A stretch of 64,000 nt of DNA from Guptibacillus algicola (lineage in GTDB: Bacteria > Bacillota > Bacilli > Bacillales > Guptibacillaceae): assembly GCF_020171805.1 (NCBI RefSeq), contig NZ_JAIVAF010000001.1:1178001-1242000 (forward strand). The letters are read 5' to 3'. Under the pieces are notes generated by a model that had not been told where the DNA came from, made no database searches, and saw nothing but the letters and a program-made list of their open reading frames with translations. Both the position numbers and the translations under genes were made by a program. Position 1 is the first letter of the stretch, and the number at the start of each line of letters is the position of its first letter. Shown in pieces: positions 1-8,600 of this stretch.

Positions 1-876
1 CTCGGTTACAGGTACCGACTCATGAAATTGAATATTGTTCAATCCTAGCTCGAGAGAAAGATCGATTAATTTTTGTTTTTCAGGCCCATCACCCACGAAT
101 AAAAACTGAATATTCGGAGTTTTGTTTTGCACTACTTTTGCAGCATGAAGGATAGAGTCTAACCCCTGGGCATAACCCATTCGTCCTGCAAACGTAAATA
201 CCGTTTTGTTTTCTCCCTCTAATTTCTTCAACCAATTATCATCTTGAGGCTCCGGTTGAAATGTTTCAGTATTCACTCCATTAGGTAGTAAAAAGACACT
301 ATATTGGGGTTTGCCTTTGTTAATTAAATATTCTTGGATTCCCTCTGTTGCAGCAGCTAATTTCCATGATTTTTTATAGAGAAACATTTCAAGTTTTTCT
401 GCTAAACGTATGAATTTTTTATTTGTTACAATCCCTAATTCAACAGCAGATTCAGGCCAAATATCAGCTATATTGAAAACAAATTTGGACCTTTTCATTT
501 TAGAGGCTATATATCCAGTTAGTCCTAAAAAAAGTGGAGGGGAATTGCATATTATTACATCCGTCTTACTTGACTTCATTACTGAATAAAACGCACTGAA
601 CGTAAACGAAAAGTAAGAAAGGAGCCTTCTCCAAAAGCTACCTTTAGGAGAAGGATATATCCAACTTCTGTGAACAGGTATTGAGTCATATGTTTCAAGC
701 TCATAAAATTTCCCTTTATACTCTTCAGGGATTATTCCATGAGGATGATGTGGAAAGGCAGTGATGACCTCCACCTGATGACCCCTTTTTTTTAGTTCTT
801 TACTCACTTCATATAATCTAATTTGAGGAGCACCTATTTCCGGTGGGAAGTGTTGACTAAGCAGTGTAATTTTCAT
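1..876 (-). CDS. GT4 family glycosyltransferase (partial, C-terminus beyond window)
   Basis: The frame is open from an ATG at 876 to the window edge, about 292 residues. The start is set by a good AGGATGAG ribosome binding site just upstream. The N-terminus (KITLLSQHFPPEIGAPQIR) is typical of WbuB-like GT-B transferases, with the PPxxG nucleotide-binding loop. Later come a FNIADIWPESAVELG block, an FTFAGRMGYAQGLD segment and a FVGDGPEK motif, all characteristic of GT4 retaining transferases. It should move a sugar from a nucleotide donor onto a lipid-linked or growing surface glycan at the cytoplasmic face. It lies 25 bp downstream of the 2-epimerase gene in the same operon, so it plausibly uses the N-acetylated uronic sugar made by its neighbours. 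That last point is inference. The acceptor-binding C-terminal end is not visible. Confidence 0.85.
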   Translation of the reverse strand, partial: MKITLLSQHFPPEIGAPQIRLYEVSKELKKRGHQVEVITAFPHHPHGIIPEEYKGKFYELETYDSIPVHRSWIYPSPKGSFWRRLLSYFSFTFSAFYSVMKSSKTDVIICNSPPLFLGLTGYIASKMKRSKFVFNIADIWPESAVELGIVTNKKFIRLAEKLEMFLYKKSWKLAAATEGIQEYLINKGKPQYSVFLLPNGVNTETFQPEPQDDNWLKKLEGENKTVFTFAGRMGYAQGLDSILHAAKVVQNKTPNIQFLFVGDGPEKQKLIDLSLELGLNNIQFHESVPVTE

Positions 877-901
877 TATTCTCATCCTTATTTGATAATG
901 C

Positions 902-1954
902 TTACCGAATCATTTCGCATATTTTAACAGAAGCTTGACCATCCCCAAATACGCTAAGATAATTTGGCGTGACTTGTTTTTCAACCGCATTAACTATTTT
1001 CTCAAGATCAGTTCCAACAAGTACGTTGGCACCGCCTTCTAAAGTTTCTACCCACTCGGTTTGTTCTCTCAAAGTAACACATGGTACTTCCATAAAGTAA
1101 GCTTCTTTTTGAACTCCGCCAGAATCAGTAATAATTTTCCGAGAGTTTTGTTCAAGAGTTAACATATCCAAGTATCCTACTGGTTCAATAACGTGTAAAT
1201 TAGGAACTGATTCTAAATCAAAGCCCTGATCCTCTATTACTTTTTTTGTGCGAGGGTGAATAGGCCAAACTTTAACAGTATCAATTTTAGAGAATGCATT
1301 TAATATATTTCGCATTTTGTCGCTATCGTCAGTATTTTCAGCTCTGTGAACAGTAATTAAGTGGTAGTCTTTTGAAGTTAGACCGTTATCTGAAAGTACT
1401 GTAGACTTCTCTTCAGCCAATTTTCTGTTGAATTCAACCGCGTCATACATTACATCTCCAACATTAAATACTCTTTCTCGAATATTCTCATTCTGTAAGT
1501 TTTCAACAGCCGTATTTGTTGGACAAAACAACATGTCTGATACATGATCAGTCATAATACGGTTAATTTCTTCAGGCATGTGTTTATTAAAGCTTCTAAG
1601 CCCCGCTTCAATATGAATTACAGGGATATGCAATTTTGATGCAGCCAAAGCTCCAGCAAGTGTGGAGTTTGTATCACCATATACTAGTAAATAATCAGGA
1701 GTTTCCTGTAAAATTATCTCTTCAATCTTAGTTAACATCTCGCCTGTTTGCTTTCCGTGATTACCAGAACCGACTCCAAGATGAAAATCGGGTTTCGGTA
1801 TTTCTAATTCATCAAAGAAAATATCTGACATATTTTTATCGTAATGTTGACCTGTATGTACAATTAGTTCAGTATGACGCTTTCTTAATTCACGTGATAC
1901 TGGAGCAGCTTTAATAAATTGAGGTCTCGCACCTAATACTGTTAAAATTTTCAT
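902..1954 (-). CDS. UDP-GlcNAc 2-epimerase family enzyme (non-hydrolysing, WecB/WbpI type)
   Basis: The product has 350 residues, the usual length for the family. The start is the ATG at 1954, preceded by AGGGAG at eight bases; an in-frame upstream ATG at 1978 has no suitable site. Family motifs are GARPQFIK near the N-terminus, HTGQHYD, VYGDTNSTLAGA, HIEAGLRSF, PEEINRIMTDH, HRAENTDD and TDSGGVQKEA. The enzyme inverts C2 of a UDP-N-acetyl-hexosamine or its uronic derivative through an elimination-addition mechanism. The segment REQTEWVETLEGGANVLVG resembles WbpI-type enzymes, acting on UDP-GlcNAc(3NAc)A, more than WecB/MnaA, which usually have TTERPE here. This agrees with the adjacent WbpA- and WbpB-like genes. 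The exact substrate is inference. Confidence 0.9.
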   Translation of the reverse strand: MKILTVLGARPQFIKAAPVSRELRKRHTELIVHTGQHYDKNMSDIFFDELEIPKPDFHLGVGSGNHGKQTGEMLTKIEEIILQETPDYLLVYGDTNSTLAGALAASKLHIPVIHIEAGLRSFNKHMPEEINRIMTDHVSDMLFCPTNTAVENLQNENIRERVFNVGDVMYDAVEFNRKLAEEKSTVLSDNGLTSKDYHLITVHRAENTDDSDKMRNILNAFSKIDTVKVWPIHPRTKKVIEDQGFDLESVPNLHVIEPVGYLDMLTLEQNSRKIITDSGGVQKEAYFMEVPCVTLREQTEWVETLEGGANVLVGTDLEKIVNAVEKQVTPNYLSVFGDGQASVKICEMIR

Positions 1955-2032
1955 GTGAAAAACTCCCTTCATTCTCATCTTCTTAAGTAAGAGGCATAGA
2001 TGATACTCATCTACGCCTCTTTATTAAGGACT

Positions 2033-3364
2033 CTATAACTTGTAGTATTTAGCTGGTTTTTCTACATTTTTGAAAGCATTACGTGTATCAAAAATAACAG
2101 GACTTCTTTCAGCAATCATCTGATAATCAAAGTCAGAATGGTCAGTTGCTAATAGAACTAAGTCAGCATTTTCAACTAGCTCTTCAGTTAGAGCAACCGT
2201 TTCATTCACTTTTTCTGCAACTTTAAATGATTCAACGTGTGGATCTGCTACGATCCAATCTGCTCCTGCTTCTTCCAATTGTTCAAGAATAGGCAGTACT
2301 GGGGATTCCCGAACATCTTCAATATCCTTCTTATAAGCAACGCCAAGCACAACAACGCGCGCACCGTTTAATGCTTTCTTATCTTTGTTCAAGATCTGCA
2401 TGCAACGATCAATAACGAAGTCAGGCATACTCGTATTGATTTCACCTGCAATTTCGATTAATCGTGTATGATAGTCAAATTCTCTTGCTTTCCAAGTAAG
2501 GTAGAAAGGATCGATCGGAATACAGTGACCACCAAGCCCTGGTCCTGGGTAGAACGGCATGAATCCGTAAGGCTTCGTTGCTGCAGCGTCGATTACTTCC
2601 CATACGTCGATGTTCATCTTATTACAGAGAATAGCCATTTCGTTCGCAAGTGCGATGTTAATGTTTCGGAACGTGTTTTCCAAAATCTTTTCCATCTCAG
2701 CTACAGAAGGACTGCTAACTTCATGAACATCACCTTCTAATACGTTACGGTACATAGCAGAAGCGACAGTTGTACATGATGGTGTAATCCCACCCACAAC
2801 TTTTGGCGTGTTCTTTGTATTGTATATCTTGTTACCTGGGTCAACTCGTTCTGGAGAGTATGCGATGAATAAGTCTTCGCCACATACTTTACCAGTCGCT
2901 TCAAGAATCGGTTTTAAGATCTCTTGAGTTGTACCTGGATATGTTGTACTTTCTAGAACAACGAGCATACCATCATGTAGATACTTCGCAATTTCTTTTG
3001 CAGAGCTCTCTACGTATGACGTATCTGGTTGCTTGTACACATCAAGAGGTGTTGGCACACAGATCGCGACTGCATCAACATCCGCGATTCTTGAATAATC
3101 TGTCGTTGCAAAAAGTTGCTTTTTCTCAACGTACTCAGCAAGCTCTTCTTCAACAACGTCTCCAATATAATTAATACCGTCGTTAACGAGGCCAACTCGC
3201 TTTTCTTGAACATCAAAACCAATAACATTATATCCAGCTTTCGCTTTTTCGACAGCTAATGGTAAACCAACATAACCTAATCCAACAACACCGATTGTAG
3301 CTGTTTTGTTTTCGATTTTTGCTAAAAGTTCTTTCGCATTCGTGTTCAACTGAATATCAACCAT
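2033..3364 (-). CDS. nucleotide-sugar 6-dehydrogenase, WbpA/WecC type
   Basis: The product has 443 residues. The NAD-binding site GVVGLGYVGLP is at about 25-35. The central domain carries ESTTYPGTT (about 138-146), a hallmark of WbpA-like enzymes, then YSPERVDPG. The catalytic cysteine is C281 in GLGGHCIPIDP. Members oxidise C6 of a UDP-N-acetyl-hexosamine (GlcNAc or ManNAc) to the uronic acid in two NAD+-dependent steps. It is flanked by a Gfo/Idh dehydrogenase 23 bp upstream and by the 2-epimerase downstream, the gene content of UDP-GlcNAc(3NAc)A / UDP-ManNAc(3NAc)A pathways. It is clearly different from the UDP-glucose dehydrogenase at 23-24 kb. UDP-GlcNAc is the likely substrate, but a UDP-ManNAc dehydrogenase cannot be excluded. 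Confidence 0.92.
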   Translation of the reverse strand: MVDIQLNTNAKELLAKIENKTATIGVVGLGYVGLPLAVEKAKAGYNVIGFDVQEKRVGLVNDGINYIGDVVEEELAEYVEKKQLFATTDYSRIADVDAVAICVPTPLDVYKQPDTSYVESSAKEIAKYLHDGMLVVLESTTYPGTTQEILKPILEATGKVCGEDLFIAYSPERVDPGNKIYNTKNTPKVVGGITPSCTTVASAMYRNVLEGDVHEVSSPSVAEMEKILENTFRNINIALANEMAILCNKMNIDVWEVIDAAATKPYGFMPFYPGPGLGGHCIPIDPFYLTWKAREFDYHTRLIEIAGEINTSMPDFVIDRCMQILNKDKKALNGARVVVLGVAYKKDIEDVRESPVLPILEQLEEAGADWIVADPHVESFKVAEKVNETVALTEELVENADLVLLATDHSDFDYQMIAERSPVIFDTRNAFKNVEKPAKYYKL

Positions 3365-3387
3365 GATTATTCCTACTTTCTTTTATA

Positions 3388-4404
3388 TTAATCAAGTACT
3401 TTAACTGGAGTGTTCGTTTCTGCTGAGTCATACAACGCTAACACTAGTGCAAGTGCCTTCTTACCATCTTCACCTGTAACAACTGGCTCTCGATCTTCCT
3501 CAATAGCCTTCACCATATCCTCGATAATCCATTGATGTCCTGGCTTACCAAATGGATCAGCTTTTACTTTCTCAATTAGCGTGTTGCTTTCTTCATCATT
3601 AAGGTCTTCTATCGTCAAATGTTCAAAAAGAGTAGCTGTAGTACCACCGATCTTCACAGATCCAGTTTCACCGAACAAACTAATTGTTTCTTCAAGGTTC
3701 TTAGGATAAATGGTAGTCGCTGCTTCAATAATTCCAAGTGAGCCATTCTTAAATCGGATTACCCCTGTTGAAACATCTTCCGCTTCTATATCTCTAAGTC
3801 TTGTTGCACTCATGCTATAAACTTCCTCAACATCACCCATCAACCAAAGAATCAAGTCCAAATTATGTATCGCTTGATTCATGAGTACGCCACCGTCTAG
3901 AGATTTTGTCCCTCTCCAAGGTGCCTGATCATAATATGCTTGATTACGATTCCATCTTACCGTAGCATTTGCATGACTTAATTTACCGATCTTGCCTTGG
4001 TTCATTAATTCTTTTATCTCCATCATAACCGGTCTAAAGCGGTTTGGATGCACTACTGATAGCTTAACATTATTTTCTTTACATGCATCAATAATACGTT
4101 GAGAATCTTCAAGAGTAAGAGCGATCGGCTTTTCTACGACGATATGTTTCCCTGCAGCTGCTGCTTGTACAGCAAGGTCTCCATGAAAGCCGCTCGGAGT
4201 ACAAATGTTAATCACATCGACGTTATCATTCGCCAATAATTTGCTAAAGTCATCAAAAGCTTCAACACCATAATCTATAACAAATGGTTCCATTTTTTCA
4301 GAAACAGTATCACAAACAGCAAATAACGTAGCACCCTCAGCTGCTTGAATCGCATCTGCATGTTTCTTTGCTATATGGCCACAGCCTACAATTGCAAAAT
4401 TCAT
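3388..4404 (-). CDS. Gfo/Idh/MocA oxidoreductase, WbpB/WlbA-like
   Basis: The product has 338 residues. The N-terminal Rossmann fold starts with FAIVGCGHIAKKHADAI, and the EKP signature appears as VEKPIALTLEDS near residue 95. The Gfo/Idh C-terminal domain follows, with GGGVLMNQ replaced by DGGVLMNQAIHNLD. The start has GGAGA about ten bases upstream. Position alone suggests the role: first gene of an operon with a WbpA-type dehydrogenase and a WbpI-like 2-epimerase, matching WbpB/WlbA, which oxidises C3 of UDP-GlcNAc-uronate before transamination. The aminotransferase (WbpE) and acetyltransferase (WbpD) partners are not in view and may lie past the left edge. The family is certain; the substrate is inferred. 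Confidence 0.88.
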   Translation of the reverse strand: MNFAIVGCGHIAKKHADAIQAAEGATLFAVCDTVSEKMEPFVIDYGVEAFDDFSKLLANDNVDVINICTPSGFHGDLAVQAAAAGKHIVVEKPIALTLEDSQRIIDACKENNVKLSVVHPNRFRPVMMEIKELMNQGKIGKLSHANATVRWNRNQAYYDQAPWRGTKSLDGGVLMNQAIHNLDLILWLMGDVEEVYSMSATRLRDIEAEDVSTGVIRFKNGSLGIIEAATTIYPKNLEETISLFGETGSVKIGGTTATLFEHLTIEDLNDEESNTLIEKVKADPFGKPGHQWIIEDMVKAIEEDREPVVTGEDGKKALALVLALYDSAETNTPVKVLD

Positions 4405-4510
4405 ATGTGTAAAATCTCCTTTTCGTTTTCCTATATATAGTTTTCTACCGTACTTTGTATTTTATGAACATACTTGTAAAGACATCTATATAATAAAATC
4501 TTCTATAGTA

Positions 4511-4538
4511 ATTGTATAGCAATAATTTTCAATATCAA
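4511..4538 (-). promoter_or_regulatory. sigma-A-type promoter for the wbp-like operon
   Basis: On the minus strand TTGATA (4538-4533) is followed after 16 bases by TACAAT (4516-4511). This is a near-consensus sigma-A promoter about 107 bases upstream of the Gfo/Idh gene. Predicted only; no other strong candidate was seen in this AT-rich gap. Confidence 0.55.
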
Positions 4539-4574
4539 TTGTTTTGTTAAATCGACTAAAAATCGACTAAAATC

Positions 4575-4604
4575 AAAAAGACATCTGTCATATGATGTCT
4601 TTTG
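4575..4604 (-). terminator. intrinsic terminator after the SGNH hydrolase gene
   Basis: Stem AAAGACATC / GATGTCTTT with an eight-base loop, followed on the minus strand by a run of T. It lies about 50 bases past the stop of the SGNH gene and separates it from the polysaccharide operon promoter. Confidence 0.75.
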
Positions 4605-4655
4605 GTATTACTAAATTTTCTATACCACTCTTATGATTATATCAAACCGTTTTGG

Positions 4656-5429
4656 TTAATTACCTGTAAAGTAAGATGTTAAATATTGCGCCCAAATATT
4701 ATGTCCCATTTCATTAGGTTCACTTTTATCAGTTAGGTACTCATTCATTTTCTCGTCGTCTGACGCTGGCCAAGCTTCCCAATGGTTGATATAAACATAA
4801 TCGTTTTCAGCAGCATAATTTTGTAGTTCCTCTACTTGTAAAGGATAATATGTTGCATCATATAAAGGATTCGATGGCTGGAGCATAATCGTGACATCTT
4901 CATTCATTTTTTTATATTTGCTTATAATATTTGTAGCAATTTCAAGTGAATCCTCAATACGTATGATTCCATTATTCTTCAGCAAAAACGGTTCTAATAG
5001 CAAAACATCAACCTTAGAAGCAGTAATTTCTTGTACGACTTCATCAGACGTTTTGTCACCAAAAGAAGTAACGGATAGTTCAAAGACACCTTCTCCATAT
5101 GTATTATCCAAGTTCTCTTGTAATACTGCAGGCCAGCCAACACGATCTTCAGATGTAGCTGAGGATCCAACAGCTTCAACCGTTATAGGAAGTTCTTCGT
5201 TTTGTACATCTTCTTTTATTTCCGTAGGAAGATTAGATGTTAACTCGTTAACCTTCCCTGAGACCTGGTTCTTGTTATTTTCATTAGTACTTACCTCTTG
5301 TGCACCTACTTGTTCGGTAGCACCTGCGCTACCATCATAATCACTCGCTCTACTTTCCCAGTGGCTCTTTCCTAATATAATGACAACAATACATGCTAGT
5401 AATAGTACGATATTCATTACTTTGTTCAA
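4656..5429 (-). CDS. membrane-anchored SGNH/GDSL-like hydrolase
   Basis: The product has 257 residues and starts at a TTG (5429) seven bases after a GGGGGG ribosome binding site. A single N-terminal transmembrane segment (about 4-21) is followed by a polar linker rich in S, N, E and Q, then a roughly 170-residue SGNH-type domain. The nucleophile block is VEAVGSSATS, a variant of the GDS motif, and the C-terminal block PNEMGHNIWA supplies the expected histidine, with the usual Asp replaced by Asn-Glu. Such exported enzymes often remove or transfer O-acetyl groups on wall or capsule glycans. It precedes a polysaccharide operon on the same strand, which fits, but a terminator and a promoter lie between them. 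Activity is unproven because the catalytic blocks are degenerate. Confidence 0.78.
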   Translation of the reverse strand: MNKVMNIVLLLACIVVIILGKSHWESRASDYDGSAGATEQVGAQEVSTNENNKNQVSGKVNELTSNLPTEIKEDVQNEELPITVEAVGSSATSEDRVGWPAVLQENLDNTYGEGVFELSVTSFGDKTSDEVVQEITASKVDVLLLEPFLLKNNGIIRIEDSLEIATNIISKYKKMNEDVTIMLQPSNPLYDATYYPLQVEELQNYAAENDYVYINHWEAWPASDDEKMNEYLTDKSEPNEMGHNIWAQYLTSYFTGN

Positions 5430-5574
5430 TATTAATCCCCCCGCTTTTAAATAGAAATATTATCCTTAATTGATTACATTTTCTAGCGCCTAATTTCAAT
5501 TATATAGAGAGACCCCCACAAAATAAACAAAATATCGAAAATTGTTTGTCTTTGTTAGAGAACGTCGAAAATAG

Positions 5575-5606
5575 AAAAGCCACTGATCTAAGATCAGTGG
5601 CTCTTT
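5575..5606 (-). terminator. intrinsic terminator after the large subtilase gene
   Basis: Near-perfect palindrome AGCCACTGAT / ATCAGTGGCT around a five-base loop, 20 bases past the stop at 5622. The minus-strand copy runs into TTTTC. Confidence 0.8.
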
Positions 5607-5621
5607 CATCATATTGCGTTA

Positions 5622-8600
5622 TTACTTTACTAGCTTTTGAAGCTCATCTTTTGTCATCTCACTTACAGCACCATTTCCACCTAGTACCTTCACAGACGTG
5701 ATGTCATTTGTGTAGAGGTACTTAGTTAGGAAGGATTCAACTTCACCAGGAACGTCATCTTTTTGAACAAGAATCATTGTTCCATTATTCATTGTAACTA
5801 GTGGAGCTGAAGCAAGAGCATCAGGGAATGTTTGCCCACTTGCTACATAAAGAGTATCTGTAGAATCAGCAAACATCGTTTGAATTGCTGCAAGAGTTCC
5901 GTAACGATTCTTACCCTTCAGACGTTCAGTACTCGAAGCAATCTTTTCAACTTCTTTGAATACATCGTCAGAGATTGCACCTGTTCCACCAAGAACATAT
6001 ACATTCTCACCAGCAAGAACCTCTTTTGCTTCCTTAGTTAACTTCTTACCATCCGTTAGTACGATCGGCATTCCATTTTCACCAGCAACACTTGCAGCAC
6101 TTAGAGCATCTGCATAAGTCATACCTGTTGCAAGGAAGACACCATTACCAGCAAACTCTAAGTCAGAATCACTTTGTAAATGGTTAACAATTTCGATGTT
6201 TGTATCGAAACGACTCTTACCAGATAAGCGATCTACATTGTTTGCACTCATACCAAGTTCAGCAAGTTGTACAACTACATCATCAGAAACAACTCCTGTT
6301 CCACCGACGATGATAGCATTTTCTGCACCTAGACGTGAGATTTCAACTTTCACTTGATCAGATAGCTTTCCATTAGGTCCTGCTAGTAAAATCGGAGCAC
6401 CGTATGCAGATGCTAGTGGTCCTACTGAAAGAGCATCAGGGAAGTCATAGCCAGTTGTGATGACAACAGTTTTGCTATCATCTTTACCAAATCCATTTGG
6501 ATACATTTCCTTAGAAGTAGCTATAGCTGTGCCTTCACGGTCTTTACCTTTAATCACATCAACTACTCCGCCATCAACAGAAACAGGAAGAATAGAGAGT
6601 ACTTCACCAGTATCCGCATCTGTTAAGAATACACCAGCAGTGTAATCACCAGAAGACTCAGGTGCTGTGATCTTCACATCTGTTTTAAATGATTTTCCTA
6701 CTCCAAGGTCAAACGTTTTATCTGTTGCTTGTAGTTCACCTTCACCTTCGACACCTGGGCTTGTTACTTTTTGTTCAGTGATTGCTAGATCAACTGCAGT
6801 GTCGCCACCTTCAGCAGTAGAGTAACCATAAACGGCTACAAGATATTGGCCATCTTCAAGGTTATTAAGCTTCACAGCTTCATCAGAAGAAGCTGAGCCT
6901 GAGCTAGCCACCATCTTAGGACCATCTTCTGTAATCTTGTAGAACTCTAAATCAACATCATCCAATGGATTATTTGGATTAGAAGTTACCACTTCTAGTG
7001 AGATATTGTTTTCAAGATTAAGAACTTGAGTATAGTAACCTTGTAATGGAACCTCAACATTCTCTTTCGTTGTTTCTGCCTTACTGAAATCTCCAGTTTC
7101 TACTTTCACTTTCTTAGAAGTAGACATGTAGTTTTCAAACATAACTTCTTTCGTTGCTTCAAATCCTGCAGGTGTTTGACCAAGATCAATCTGACCTGGG
7201 GATTTCACGACACCTTGAACAAATGCTTCAAAGTTGAATTTGTTCATTTCTTTGCCTTCTTCAGGACCAAACGTACCGTAGATCGCTACTTCCCATACTC
7301 CTGCTTTAGGGCTTTCAAATACGTTTTCTTCTACTTTTAATCCACCATTACCGTACCCAGCGTAACCCTGATAGCTACTTACTTGTGTACCATTTGGATC
7401 GAAGACCATCATTCTTACACGGCCTTGATATTCGCCATTTTCTTGTAATGCTTCAAGAGCAAAGCGAATTTCTTCCATTCCTGGCTTCACATCAAAATAA
7501 TAGTGCTTCGTTTGAGAAGCTTGTACTTCGTTCTCATCACTAAAGCGATACTTATTATCAGAAGTAAACTGTTCACCCATAATGATTGTTTGGTGAGATC
7601 TAGCTTCTACATAGCTTGTTGAAGAATCATCGATAACTAACGTGCCTTCATTTCTACCAACCTCAAGCTGAGATTTATCGTACGTTACTGTTATTGCTTC
7701 ACTCTTGCCTGGTTCTAGCGTGATCGACTTTTTAGATGGAGTGAACCAGCTCTCAGATGGAGTGATAGAGAGAGTTTTCTTCTCATCAGTTGGGTTCTCG
7801 ATCAGAACTTCAACCTTTTCAGGAACTTCTTGATTTCTTACGTAAAGGCCTGCACCGCCAGATACTTTCTCACCGTGGTAGACTTTCACGTTCACTTCTT
7901 TTAACTCATTAACAAAGTTATTCTTCAAATATTCAAATGCAGCAGGTACATCGATAAGACCAGCACCTTGTTGCGTACGAGTGTACCCTTCAAGTGGTTT
8001 AGCAGTTTGAATCAACGCTTCACGAGCTGTTTCATAATCAAATGGTACGCGATCCTTAAGAGAAGCTTGCTTCAATAGCGCTAGAGCACCAGCTACGTAA
8101 GGAGCTGACATACTAGTACCTTGAAGAACTGCATAATTACCCAATTGAGCAGGATAAGCTGCAAAAGCTGCTCCCGGAGCTACGATATCAGGCTTTTGCA
8201 TTCCGTCTTCACGTGGACCGTTAGAAGAGAAGTACCAAAGTCCGTCTCCTTCTTTCGGCGTTCCATCCTCATTCTTACCGTATGGATATGCACCATATTC
8301 TGTTGCCCACATTGTTTCGTCAATGTGTGCTCCTACTGAAACAGATGCTGTGCTTGTTCCAGGGGAACCTACAGTATCTGCTCCTGGACCAGAGTTACCA
8401 GCTGACATTGAGAAGATTGTTCCGAATTCTTCAGATAAGATGTTAGCTAGTTGATCATCTGAATCCGTTCCATCGTTCAAGTCAGGTAATGAGCCAAGAC
8501 TCATATTGACAACATCTACGCCAAAACCGCCTAAATCTTCAGGAAGAGCCGCATCTACCATCGCTGACATAATGCTGTAGCTTGAAGCACCGCCCTCAGC

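Noticed and set aside
4891-5340. A 149-codon plus-strand frame across the SGNH gene
   Set aside because: Antisense to a gene with a signal anchor and SGNH blocks; Ser-rich product typical of a reverse frame.
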